The notes below the pieces were generated by a model, which saw nothing but the letters and a program-made list of their open reading frames with translations, ran no database searches and was not told where the DNA came from. A stretch of 64,000 nt of DNA, from positions 1 through 64,000 of the forward strand of contig JAXEPX010000007.1 of NCBI GenBank assembly GCA_034117325.1, written 5' to 3'. Below, piece after piece: positions 50,175 through 58,384 of this stretch. A program made the position numbers and the translations under genes. The number at the start of each line of letters is the position of its first letter. Positions within the stretch are counted from its first letter, which is position 1. This stretch comes from Phascolarctobacterium_A sp034117325. GTDB lineage: Bacteria > Bacillota > Negativicutes > Acidaminococcales > Acidaminococcaceae.

Positions 50175-51578
50175 ATGACCAAATTCAATCCCGTAACTGA
50201 AGAACTTTTAGCCGAGCTGCGCGCAGCGCTGGGCGCAGAAAATGTAAAAAATGATGCCGAAACTCTCGAGCGTTATAAGACCGACGAGGAGCCGGACCCG
50301 CATTACCATCACCTCCCTGAGGTAGTAGTACTGCCCGGCTGCACTGAAGAGGTAGCTGCTGTCATGAAATTGGCTAATAAATACCTCGTGCCGGTAACCC
50401 CGCGTAGTGCTGGTACCAGTGTTTCCTGCGGTGCAATCCCCGTATGCGGCGGCATTGTGCTCCTGATGGAACGCATGAACAAAATCATCGAAATGAATAC
50501 CGACGCTATGTACATGATCGTAGAAGCAGGTGCGCGCACTGTAGAAATTCAACAAATGGCTAATGACGCTGGCTTCCTCTACGCAGGTGACCCTTGCAGT
50601 GCAGATAGCTGCCTCATCGGCGGTAACATCGCAACTAATGCCGGTGGCAACAAGGCTGTACGCTATGGCACCACCCGCCACCAGGTATACTCCATCGAGG
50701 TTGTAACCCCGACGGGCGAAATCGTAGAATTGGGCAATCGTCTGAAGAAATGCTCCACTGGCTATTGCCTGGACCAATTGGTAATGGGTAGCGAAGGTAC
50801 CCTGGGCATCATCACCAAGGCAACGCTGAAGCTGCTGCCGCTGTGCCCCTATCGCCTCGACATCCTTGCCATCTTCACCGATGTGCAAAAGGCTGTAGAC
50901 CTCGTGCCCGCATTGATTAAAGCAGGCCTGAATCCCACCAGCGTAGAATTCATGGATAATGGCTTTGTTCGTGCTGCTAGCGACTATGCAGAGCTGCGTC
51001 TGCCTCATTATGAGGACGGCAGCTATGTTATCGTTACTGTGGAAACCTTCAGCGAGGACGAGCTTGACATGAAGATGGAGCAGCTGGACGAGATTTGCAC
51101 TGCTTGTGGTGCTACTGACGTTGTTGAAGCTGATGAGCGCGTTTGGAAGGTGCGCCGTAGCTGCCTTGAGGGCTCCAAGGCGCTGAGCAAGGTTTCTACC
51201 TCCGACGACCTCGTTGTGCCCATTGACCAAATCGCAATTTGCCTGAACCACCTGATGGAGGTTTCCAAGCAATATGATTTCGAATGCATGTGCTTGGCGC
51301 ATGCTGGCGACGGCAACCTGCACTTCAACTGCTTGAAGATGGATATGAGCGATGAAGAGTGGGAGAAGCAGCTGGCTGAATTCCACAAGATTTGCTATAA
51401 ATATGTGTACAGCATCGGCGGTCGTCTCTCCGGCGAGCATGGTATCGGTGCGAAGAAGCTGCATGCGCTGGCTGAGTACTGCGACCCGGTAGAGATGTCC
51501 ATCATGCAGACCATCAAACGCGCTATGGATCCCAATAATGTGCTTAACCCCGGCAAACTTATTGATGCTGAGGCTTAA
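50175..51578 (+). CDS. FAD-linked 2-hydroxyacid dehydrogenase, copy 3
   Basis: A 467-residue third paralogue, more divergent than copies 1 and 2: ITVRSGG becomes VTPRSAGTSVSCGAIPVCGG, and the metal motif is HAGDGNLHFNC. GEHGIGAKK is kept. Its codon choice (frequent GTA, CTC, AAC, ACC, CCC) looks more like that of the highly expressed atp genes than that of copies 1 and 2, which suggests it is the most expressed of the three or has a different history. Start: the ATG at 50175 rather than 50151, with GGAAAGGA upstream. A terminator follows. Confidence 0.85.
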   Translation: MTKFNPVTEELLAELRAALGAENVKNDAETLERYKTDEEPDPHYHHLPEVVVLPGCTEEVAAVMKLANKYLVPVTPRSAGTSVSCGAIPVCGGIVLLMERMNKIIEMNTDAMYMIVEAGARTVEIQQMANDAGFLYAGDPCSADSCLIGGNIATNAGGNKAVRYGTTRHQVYSIEVVTPTGEIVELGNRLKKCSTGYCLDQLVMGSEGTLGIITKATLKLLPLCPYRLDILAIFTDVQKAVDLVPALIKAGLNPTSVEFMDNGFVRAASDYAELRLPHYEDGSYVIVTVETFSEDELDMKMEQLDEICTACGATDVVEADERVWKVRRSCLEGSKALSKVSTSDDLVVPIDQIAICLNHLMEVSKQYDFECMCLAHAGDGNLHFNCLKMDMSDEEWEKQLAEFHKICYKYVYSIGGRLSGEHGIGAKKLHALAEYCDPVEMSIMQTIKRAMDPNNVLNPGKLIDAEA

Positions 51579-51595
51579 TTAAAAACTTGTTGTCA

Positions 51596-51632
51596 AGGCT
51601 CTGACTACTATTTTTTAGTAATCAGAGCTTTT
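51596..51632 (+). terminator. Terminator after the FAD oxidase cluster
   Basis: GGCTCTGACTACT pairs with AGTAATCAGAGCTTTT, loop TTTTTT-rich, tail TTTT. Confidence 0.7.
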
Positions 51633-51678
51633 GCTATACCTAGTCCTAAAAATTCAAATAAAAATATATCCAAGATGC

Positions 51679-51707
51679 TTGATTATAACAGAAAGATGTG
51701 TTATAAT
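51679..51707 (+). promoter_or_regulatory. Promoter of the XRE regulator
   Basis: TTGATT, 17-bp spacer, perfect TATAAT; about 65 nt of leader. Confidence 0.65.
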
Positions 51708-51777
51708 TTCAATAATCATTCGTAATTAATTAAAAAATGTGCTTTTATATATCAATATACCGAAGGGGATGTAAATA

Positions 51778-52080
51778 ATGATAGAAGAATACAATAAGTT
51801 AATCGGTACTCGAGTAAAGATGATTCGTATTACGAAGGGTGTTTCTCAAACTGAGCTTGCAAAAGAGATTGGTGTTACACAAACTCATTTGAGTAATATC
51901 GAGAATGGTCGTGCAGGACTGACTATTCCTAATTTAATTAAATTACATGAAGCACTGCATACTCCTATCAGTAGTTTTTTTGAAGATATTGAAGGAAAGC
52001 CTGATGAAGACAAAAAATCCGATGTAACTCTTGAGGATTTGACGGATTTATTGCGTTTGCTCAAGGGGAGTAGAAATTAA
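51778..52080 (+). CDS. XRE-family HTH regulator
   Basis: A 100-residue protein. A Cro/CI-type helix-turn-helix fills residues about 10-67: RVKMIRITKGVSQTELAKEI, GVTQTHLSNIENGRAGLT, and PNLIKLHEALHTPISSFF. The C-terminal ~30 residues are acidic with a short helix (DLTDLLRLLKGSRN). It has a single-gene unit between two terminators, with its own promoter. It may regulate the FAD oxidases upstream or the hydrogenase-rubrerythrin gene downstream; nothing in the sequence decides which. Start: ATG with GAAGGGGATG upstream. Confidence 0.85.
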   Translation: MIEEYNKLIGTRVKMIRITKGVSQTELAKEIGVTQTHLSNIENGRAGLTIPNLIKLHEALHTPISSFFEDIEGKPDEDKKSDVTLEDLTDLLRLLKGSRN

Positions 52081-52089
52081 TGAATTTTG

Positions 52090-52119
52090 GCGTAACGTTA
52101 TCGAACGTTACGCTTTTTT
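52090..52119 (+). terminator. Terminator after the XRE gene
   Basis: GCGTAACGTT (52090-52099) pairs perfectly with AACGTTACGC (52104-52113), tail TTTTTTA. Confidence 0.9.
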
Positions 52120-52219
52120 ATTTTTAAATTAATACATAGCTTCATGAATACCGTTATTGGTTAATCTGAATAAATCCTACTAAAACACTGGAAATTAAAT
52201 ACTAATAGAAAATAATTGG

Positions 52220-52248
52220 TTGACATTTTTGACATGCTGTGGCATACT
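52220..52248 (+). promoter_or_regulatory. Promoter of the hydrogenase-rubrerythrin gene
   Basis: A perfect TTGACA, 17-bp spacer and CATACT; the spacer repeats TTTTGACATG, giving a tandem TTGACA-TTTT-TGACA arrangement that could be an operator. Confidence 0.65.
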
Positions 52249-52320
52249 ATTATTAAGCAAGGAAAGTTAAAGTCAGGTAGGAATAATTACTAATAAGGTT
52301 AAAAATCAGGAGGGAATATT

Positions 52321-54366
52321 ATGAAACATCTACCATTGGATGTGCGTGTGCCGATGGAGGAAGATAATGTTGCCATCGTGCGTCACGAGGAAAAATGTAT
52401 TAAGTGTGGCATGTGCAAGGATGTATGTGAGGAGTACATCGGCGTGCATGGAACCTATACTTTGGAGCAAACCGGTGGTAAGGCTATTTGTATTCACTGT
52501 GGCCAATGTGCGAATGTGTGCCCGGTGGACAGCCTGACCGAGCGTTATGAGTATGACGATATCCGCAAGGCTATCGCTGATCCTGATAAAATCGTTATTG
52601 TCAGCACCTCTCCGTCCGTACGTGTAGGCTTAGGCGAGGAGTTTGGTATGGGCAAGGGTGCCTTCGTAGAGGGCAAGATGGTAGCGCTTTTGCGTAAGCT
52701 TGGCGTGGACTATGTTCTCGATACGAACTTTGCTGCTGACCTGACCATTATGGAAGAAGGTAGTGAGCTCATCGAGCGTATTACTAAGGGGCGTGGACCT
52801 CTGCCGCAGTTCACTAGCTGCTGCCCGGCTTGGGTAAAATTTGCAGAAATGTATTATCCTGAGCTTCTGCCCCATATCTCCAGTGCGAAGAGTCCGATTG
52901 GTATGCAGGGTCCCACGATTAAAACCTTCTTTGCGAAAAAGATGGGTATTGATCCGACGAAGATTGTTAACGTAGCTCTGACTCCCTGCACTGCGAAGAA
53001 ATTTGAAATTCGCCGTGAGGAAATGAGCGATGCTGCTGCTTACCTCGGTATTGATGGCTTGCGCGATATGGATGCTGTTATTACTACCCGCGAATTAGCT
53101 AAATGGGCTAAGGAAGAGGGCGTTGATTTCGGCGCACTTGAGGACAGCGCTTATGATGAATTCATGGGCGAGGGTTCCGGTGCAGGCGTGATTTTTGGCA
53201 ATACCGGTGGCGTTATGGAGGCTGCGTTGCGTACTGCTTATGAACTCATTACTGGCGAAGAGGCTCCGGCACTTTTACTCGACCTGCAGCCCGTACGTGG
53301 CTACGAGGGTATTCGTGAGGCAAGTCTTGATATTGCCGGGACTACTGTGAATGTGGCTGTGGTTTATGGCACTGCGAACGTGCGCAAGATGATTGAGCGC
53401 GTGAAGGCAGGCGAGAAGCAATATCACTTCATCGAGGTTATGACCTGCCCCGGTGGCTGCATTGGCGGCGGTGGTCAGCCTAAGACCATGCTTGATGCGA
53501 GCGATGAAGCTCGTCAAGCGCGTATTGCTAGCCTCTACAAGCGCGATGCTAGCATGAAGCTACGCAAGAGCCATGAAAATGAATCTATTAAAAAATTGTA
53601 TGAAGAGTTCTATGGCAAGCCGCTCTCCGAGCTGGCTGAAAAGATGCTGCATACGATGTATAAGGATAGAAGCGAGCTGCTTCATCCTAAAAAAGAGGAG
53701 GTAAAAACTATGACTAAATGGCAATGTGGTATCTGTGGATACATTTATGAGGGCGAGACTCTGCCGGAAGGCTTCACCTGCCCGATTTGCAAACAACCCG
53801 CTAGCGTTTTCGTAAAGGTGGCTGCTCCTGCTAATAAATATGCTGGCACCCAAACCGAGAAAAACCTGCATGCTGCATTTGATGGCGAATCTGGTGCTCG
53901 CAATAAATACACCTATTTTGCAAGTGTAGCTAAAAAAGAAGGCTATGAGCAAATTGCTGCGCTCTTCCTGAAGACTGCTGAAAACGAAAAAGAGCATGCT
54001 AAAATGTGGTTCAAGGAGCTGAACGGCATCGGCGATACTCCGGCTAACCTCTTAGCTGCTGCTGAGGGTGAAAACTACGAGTGGACCGATATGTACGAGG
54101 GCTTTGCTAAAACTGCGGAAGCAGAGGGCTTCCCTGAGCTGGCTGCTAAATTCCGCATGGTAGGCGAAATCGAGCGTCATCATGAAGAACGTTATCGTCA
54201 ACTGCTGAAGAATGTGGAAACAATGCAAGTATTTGCTAAGAGCGAGGTTAAGATTTGGGAATGCCGTAACTGTGGTCATATCGTAGTAGGCACTAAGGCT
54301 CCTGAGGTTTGCCCTGTTTGCGCTCATCCGCAATCCTATTTCGAAATCCACGAGTCTAACTATTAA
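52321..54366 (+). CDS. [FeFe] hydrogenase fused to rubredoxin-rubrerythrin
   Basis: A 681-residue fusion. Residues 26-67 hold two 4Fe-4S sites (CIKCGMCKDVC; CIHCGQCANVC). The H-cluster motifs follow: L1 TSCCPAW (T165-W171), L2 TPCTAKKFE (T221-E229; the usual residue at its start is Met, here Thr), and L3 MTCPGGCIGGGGQP from M374. From M464 there is an N-terminal rubredoxin domain (C469, C472, C487, C490), then a ferritin-like diiron domain (FDGESGARNKY, ENEKEHAKMW, EIERHHEERY) and a C-terminal rubredoxin (CRNCGH and CPVC). The combination suggests hydrogen- or ferredoxin-linked peroxide reduction. An internal ribosome site precedes M464, so a free rubrerythrin may also be made. Start: ATG with AGGAGGG upstream. 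Confidence 0.9.
   Translation: MKHLPLDVRVPMEEDNVAIVRHEEKCIKCGMCKDVCEEYIGVHGTYTLEQTGGKAICIHCGQCANVCPVDSLTERYEYDDIRKAIADPDKIVIVSTSPSVRVGLGEEFGMGKGAFVEGKMVALLRKLGVDYVLDTNFAADLTIMEEGSELIERITKGRGPLPQFTSCCPAWVKFAEMYYPELLPHISSAKSPIGMQGPTIKTFFAKKMGIDPTKIVNVALTPCTAKKFEIRREEMSDAAAYLGIDGLRDMDAVITTRELAKWAKEEGVDFGALEDSAYDEFMGEGSGAGVIFGNTGGVMEAALRTAYELITGEEAPALLLDLQPVRGYEGIREASLDIAGTTVNVAVVYGTANVRKMIERVKAGEKQYHFIEVMTCPGGCIGGGGQPKTMLDASDEARQARIASLYKRDASMKLRKSHENESIKKLYEEFYGKPLSELAEKMLHTMYKDRSELLHPKKEEVKTMTKWQCGICGYIYEGETLPEGFTCPICKQPASVFVKVAAPANKYAGTQTEKNLHAAFDGESGARNKYTYFASVAKKEGYEQIAALFLKTAENEKEHAKMWFKELNGIGDTPANLLAAAEGENYEWTDMYEGFAKTAEAEGFPELAAKFRMVGEIERHHEERYRQLLKNVETMQVFAKSEVKIWECRNCGHIVVGTKAPEVCPVCAHPQSYFEIHESNY
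53695..53712 (+). promoter_or_regulatory. Internal ribosome binding site and start within the fusion
   Basis: GAGGAGG at 53695-53701 lies eight bases before an in-frame ATG at 53710 (M464). Translation from here would give a 218-residue rubredoxin-rubrerythrin. The spacing is ideal, unlike the chance purine runs elsewhere in the gene. Confidence 0.6.
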
Positions 54367-54400
54367 GCTTAGCCTTTAAATTTTTCCTTAATATTTCTCA

Positions 54401-54432
54401 AAGCCCTGTGTTTAAGCAGGGCTTTTGTTTTT
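54401..54432 (+). terminator. Terminator after the hydrogenase-rubrerythrin gene
   Basis: AAGCCCTG (54401-54408) pairs with CAGGGCTT (54417-54424), followed by TTGTTTTTT. Confidence 0.85.
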
Positions 54433-54546
54433 TGCTAGAAGAAAAAACAGTATAGCAATAAAAAAAGCTCATCGTAAAAAACTAACTACTAAGCAATGTT
54501 AGGGATAGTGGAAATTAATTTTCTGTCGATTTTGTAACAAAAGTAA

Positions 54547-54574
54547 TTGACGCCCCTGTGAAAAATGATATACT
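54547..54574 (+). promoter_or_regulatory. Promoter of wecA-wecB
   Basis: TTGACG, 16-bp spacer, TATACT; about 65 nt before the wecA start. The rest of the 276-bp gap shows only the upstream terminator and AT-rich sequence. Confidence 0.6.
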
Positions 54575-54642
54575 ATATTAAAGGCAGAGCTGTATGCTCT
54601 GCAGTACCCTATGGTGTTGTTGTTTTTCTGGAGTAAAAATAA

Positions 54643-55656
54643 ATGTTAAGTGCTTATGGTTTCCCTTTTTTGCTCGCCATGCTGGTGAGCTACGTTCTGA
54701 CCCCTTATATTAAAAAATTAGCCTTTCTCATCGGCGCGATTGATAAACCTGATAATCGCAAGGTGCATAAGAAGATTATGCCCCGCCTAGGTGGTCTGGC
54801 TATCTATATTGCCTTCATGATTGCCGCAGTGGCTTCCTTGGAGATGACAAAGGATATCGTGGGCATCCTCGTGGGTGCGACCGTTATCGTTGTCGTGGGC
54901 GTGCTGGATGACAAATATCAGCTCCCGGCTAAGGTAAAGCTGTTGGGGCAGATTTTTGCTGCCTGCATATTGGTGCTCTTCGATATTCGTATTGAATGGG
55001 TCAATAATCCTCTGGGTGGCTATTTTTATCTCGATTATTTGTCCATTCCGCTGACTATATTCTGGGTTATCAGCTTCACGAATGTGGTGAATCTGATTGA
55101 CGGCCTCGATGGCTTGGCAGCGGGCGTATCGGCGATTGCCTCGATTACGGTGATTCTCGTGGCAGTGCAGATGGGTTATTACCATATTGCGGTAATGACG
55201 GCAGCTCTGGCTGGCGGCATCATCGGCTTTATTCGCTATAATTTTAACCCTGCGACCATTTTTATGGGCGACACGGGCAGTATGTTCATCGGCTATATGT
55301 TAGCAGCGATTTCTGTTTATGGTGCAGTAAAGACTGCTGCTACCGTAGCATTGATTGTGCCAGCAATTGCCTTGGGCCTACCCATTATGGATACAGCCTT
55401 TGCTATTATGCGTCGCTATAGCAATGGTCGACCTATTTTCCAGCCGGATAAGGGGCATCTGCATCATCGCCTACTGGCTATGGGTATGAACCAGAAGCAG
55501 GCTGTGCTTTTAATGTATGGCATCACTGCTATCTTGGGTATTGCAGCTGTGCTGTGGGCCGAGTTTGACGGCTTCTACGCAGCGCTGATTATCGCTGTTA
55601 TTATCACGGCAGTTGCCGTAGGTGCAAAAAAAATCGGTATTCTGAACGACAGATAA
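54643..55656 (+). CDS. Undecaprenyl-phosphate sugar-1-phosphate transferase (WecA/TagO type)
   Basis: A 337-residue polytopic membrane enzyme with about 10-11 helices. The catalytic motifs are the N-terminal RKVHKKIMPRLGGLA, VGVLDDKYQLPAK, NVVNLIDGLDGLAAG, FMGDTGSMFIGY and the cytoplasmic loop KGHLHHRL. It transfers GlcNAc-1-phosphate from UDP-GlcNAc to undecaprenyl phosphate at the membrane, the first step of surface polysaccharide synthesis. Start: ATG with TGGAG upstream. The UDP-GlcNAc 2-epimerase gene follows 15 bases downstream. Confidence 0.9.
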   Translation: MLSAYGFPFLLAMLVSYVLTPYIKKLAFLIGAIDKPDNRKVHKKIMPRLGGLAIYIAFMIAAVASLEMTKDIVGILVGATVIVVVGVLDDKYQLPAKVKLLGQIFAACILVLFDIRIEWVNNPLGGYFYLDYLSIPLTIFWVISFTNVVNLIDGLDGLAAGVSAIASITVILVAVQMGYYHIAVMTAALAGGIIGFIRYNFNPATIFMGDTGSMFIGYMLAAISVYGAVKTAATVALIVPAIALGLPIMDTAFAIMRRYSNGRPIFQPDKGHLHHRLLAMGMNQKQAVLLMYGITAILGIAAVLWAEFDGFYAALIIAVIITAVAVGAKKIGILNDR

Positions 55657-55671
55657 AAGGGAGGAAAAACC

Positions 55672-56838
55672 GTGGGAGATATGAAAAAATTGAAATTGAT
55701 GACTGTTTTCGGCACACGTCCGGAGGCAATCAAAATGTGTCCTTTAGTCCTCGAAATGCGCAAATATCCTGAATATATTCAGCCGATTGTGGCTGTAACG
55801 GCACAGCATCGCGAGATGCTGGACCAGGTGCTGGACCTCTTTGGCATTGTGCCTGACTACGACCTCAATATCATGACGAGCGGGCAGACGCTGTACGATG
55901 TTACGACACGTGCGCTGATGGGCCTTAAGCCCGTTATGGAGGATGCTAAACCCGATATGGTGCTCGTGCATGGCGATACTACAACGACCTTTGCAGGGGC
56001 GTTGGCAGCCTTTTATGCGCAGATTCCGGTGGGTCATGTTGAGGCTGGCCTGAGAACGGGCAATAAATATTCCCCCTATCCGGAGGAAATGAATCGCAAG
56101 CTGACGGGCTCCATTGCTGATATGCATTTTGCGCCGACAGGAACAAGCAAGGCTAATCTGCTCAAGGAAAATGTAAATCCTGAGCATATTCTTGTCACCG
56201 GTAACACCGTTATCGATGCACTGCAGACTACTGTTAAGGGTGATTACAGCTTTGCGGATGCAGATTTTAATCATGTTTTTGCTTCTGGTCACAAATTAAT
56301 TTTGATGACTACTCATAGAAGAGAAAATCTGGGTGAGCCCATGCGCCATGTGTATCGTGCGTTAAAGAGCGTATTGGAGACACATGCGGATGTAGAGGCG
56401 ATTTTCCCGGTACACAAGAATCCCAAGGTGCGTGAGATTGTACGCGAGGAGCTGGGTCATCTAGACCGTGTACATTTAATCGAGCCCATGGATTATGAGC
56501 CCTTTGCTAATCTGATGGCAAAGGTGGACATCGTCCTCACCGATAGCGGTGGTATTCAGGAGGAGGCGCCTGCTCTCGGCAAGCCAGTACTGGTACTGCG
56601 TGACACGACTGAGCGCCCTGAGGCTGTAGAAGCAGGTACAGTGAAGCTCGTTGGCACTGCTTATGAGGATGTGTTGCGAGAGACAAATCTGCTTCTTGAT
56701 GATGCTGAGCATTATCGCTCCATGGCGGAGGCTGCAAATCCCTATGGTGATGGTCATGCCTGCGAGCGTATTATCAAAGCAATTTTACAAAAAAATGGCT
56801 ACGATGTGGAAAATTTCTCCGAGTTTACGCATAATTAA
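55672..56838 (+). CDS. wecB: UDP-N-acetylglucosamine 2-epimerase
   Basis: A 388-residue non-hydrolysing epimerase: TVFGTRPEAIKM, VTAQHREMLDQVL, VHGDTTTTFAGALAAFY, VGHVEAGLRTGNKYSPYPEE, and LTDSGGIQEEAPALGKPVLVLRDTTERPE. It converts UDP-GlcNAc to UDP-ManNAc. The start is GTG at 55672, seven bases after GGGAGG; an ATG at 55681 is possible but poorly spaced. Placement directly before the atp operon is the standard Bacillota order. Confidence 0.95.
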   Translation: MGDMKKLKLMTVFGTRPEAIKMCPLVLEMRKYPEYIQPIVAVTAQHREMLDQVLDLFGIVPDYDLNIMTSGQTLYDVTTRALMGLKPVMEDAKPDMVLVHGDTTTTFAGALAAFYAQIPVGHVEAGLRTGNKYSPYPEEMNRKLTGSIADMHFAPTGTSKANLLKENVNPEHILVTGNTVIDALQTTVKGDYSFADADFNHVFASGHKLILMTTHRRENLGEPMRHVYRALKSVLETHADVEAIFPVHKNPKVREIVREELGHLDRVHLIEPMDYEPFANLMAKVDIVLTDSGGIQEEAPALGKPVLVLRDTTERPEAVEAGTVKLVGTAYEDVLRETNLLLDDAEHYRSMAEAANPYGDGHACERIIKAILQKNGYDVENFSEFTHN

Positions 56839-56931
56839 GTAGACATTTTTTGTGAAATAATTTAAAATTATATTGTACCATTCTGTGAAATCGCAGATGG
56901 TCTATTCAGCTTGGAAAAATTAGGGAGTTTT

Positions 56932-57177
56932 ATGGATAAGAACAAGGAAGCAAAGGAACGCATCAGGATGCTTAATGCACTTGCTACGGTATCGTCGTTG
57001 GCAGTGATGATTGTCTGTGATTTCCTGCTTGCTTACTTTGGCGGTGATTGGCTGGACAATTATTTTCAGACAGGTGACCACACCTTTCGCGTGGCCTGCA
57101 TCTGCTTGGCCATTGTGACAGTATTCATGACCTTCTTCAAACTAATTTATTCCGTAATGATTGACAAGGACGAATGA
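56932..57177 (+). CDS. AtpZ/AtpI-like small membrane protein
   Basis: An 81-residue protein from the ATG at 56932 (AGGGAG upstream; the TTG-opened frame at 56911 is not preferred). Two transmembrane helices at about 20-40 and 52-75, with a conserved Gly-Asp between (YFGGDWLDNYF). This fits AtpZ/AtpI family proteins that help assemble the c-ring. Its last four bases overlap the start of the next gene, and it opens the ATP synthase operon. Confidence 0.75.
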   Translation: MDKNKEAKERIRMLNALATVSSLAVMIVCDFLLAYFGGDWLDNYFQTGDHTFRVACICLAIVTVFMTFFKLIYSVMIDKDE

Positions 57178-57590
57178 CTGAAGCCATGATGAATTTTGAC
57201 CTAGGTCCCCTTCTGAAGGGCGGCTATAAACGCTTTCTTTTAGGTCCTGCCTGTGCGGCTCTGCCGCTAGTGATTATACTGCATATAGCGGGTAGACCTG
57301 ACTGGGCGCTGGCCCTTTTTCGTGGCTGCGTTATCGGCCTCTTAGACGCAGTGATACTGCTGGCAGGCATTCGCAAGGCGATGCCCTACGCAGCAGAGCC
57401 TAAAAAAGGCTTGGCAATTATGCGTCGCTATCGCTGGTACCGGATTATTTCCGCCTCCAGCATTATAGTTTTGTTGTTGAAGCAGGGTGCTAATGTAGCA
57501 GGTAGCTGCATTGGCCTTCTGTTGATGCATATCTTTTTACTTATTAATTTAACATTTATCGCGTACCGACTGAACAAGGAGGAGACGTGA
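57174..57590 (+). CDS. atpI: ATP synthase subunit I (AtpI)
   Basis: A 138-residue protein with four hydrophobic helices and a MRRYRWYRII basic loop in the middle, as in ATP synthase I proteins. It aids assembly of the c-ring and possibly Mg2+ uptake. The start overlaps the end of the previous gene (ATGA), indicating translational coupling, and atpB follows 16 bases later. Confidence 0.78.
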   Translation: MTEAMMNFDLGPLLKGGYKRFLLGPACAALPLVIILHIAGRPDWALALFRGCVIGLLDAVILLAGIRKAMPYAAEPKKGLAIMRRYRWYRIISASSIIVLLLKQGANVAGSCIGLLLMHIFLLINLTFIAYRLNKEET

Positions 57591-57606
57591 AGAAAGGAGT
57601 AAAAGA

Positions 57607-58317
57607 ATGGGAAATGAAGCAGCAGCTGCACAAGAACATTCCGGCGAGATCATCCATTACCTTGCCCAAGAAGTAGCCCCTGGTATCGTTATTAACATGC
57701 AAACCATGTACATGACCTGGATTACCATGGCTGTCGTAATTGTGCTCTTCGTATTAGCTGCAAGAAATCCGAAGCTGGTTCCCAGCGGTTTACAAAATGT
57801 AATGGAATTTTTTGTCGACTTCCTTAATGGTCTGATGGAAGGTACCCTTGGTGCAAAAGGAAGCAAATATATGGCTCCTTTTATCATCACCCTCTTCATG
57901 TTTATCTTCATCGCCAACGAAATCGGCATGCTTCCGCAGGTTGGTGTTCACTGGACCTCCCCGACCAACGATATCAACACTTGCTTTGGTCTGTCTCTGA
58001 CCGTAGCAGCAGGCGTTTATGTAGTTGGCGTGATCAAAAATGGTCTGGGTCACTTCAAACATTTTGTTAGCCCGTCCCCCGCATTTTTGCCTCTGCATTT
58101 GCTGGACGAAGTTACCAAACCGCTGACCATGGCTCTTCGTCTCTTTGGTAACATCCTGGCATGCGAAATTTTGCTGATTGTTCTGTATCAATTGGCACCG
58201 TGGGTTGTACCCGAATTATGGGTAATGTTCAGCTTGTTTATCGGCTTCTTGCAGGCCTTTATCTTCACCATGCTGGCTCTGACCAGCTATGCTATGGTAT
58301 TCGCTCATCACGAATAA
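57607..58317 (+). CDS. atpB: ATP synthase F0 subunit a
   Basis: A 236-residue membrane subunit with five to six helices. The essential Arg is in TMALRLFGNILACEI, facing the c-ring; FIITLFMFIFIANEIGML and the closing FIFTMLALTSYAMVFAHHE are typical. It provides the ion half-channels. Start: ATG with GAAAGGAG upstream. atpE follows after 67 bases. Confidence 0.93.
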   Translation: MGNEAAAAQEHSGEIIHYLAQEVAPGIVINMQTMYMTWITMAVVIVLFVLAARNPKLVPSGLQNVMEFFVDFLNGLMEGTLGAKGSKYMAPFIITLFMFIFIANEIGMLPQVGVHWTSPTNDINTCFGLSLTVAAGVYVVGVIKNGLGHFKHFVSPSPAFLPLHLLDEVTKPLTMALRLFGNILACEILLIVLYQLAPWVVPELWVMFSLFIGFLQAFIFTMLALTSYAMVFAHHE

Positions 58318-58384
58318 GATAGCGCTCGTGAAATGTTAAAATTAAAAATTCACAAAAAGTATTAGTTTTGAAAGGATGAATGAA

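Noticed and set aside
50208..51464. 418-codon minus-strand frame across the third FAD oxidase
   Set aside because: Antisense shadow of a well-supported gene with no ribosome site or recognisable domain.
52321..54366. Sequencing error joining hydrogenase and rubrerythrin
   Set aside because: The junction reads through without ambiguous or low-complexity sequence and both halves stay in one frame for more than 200 codons each; a single-base error could still hide a lost stop, so this is noted but not preferred.
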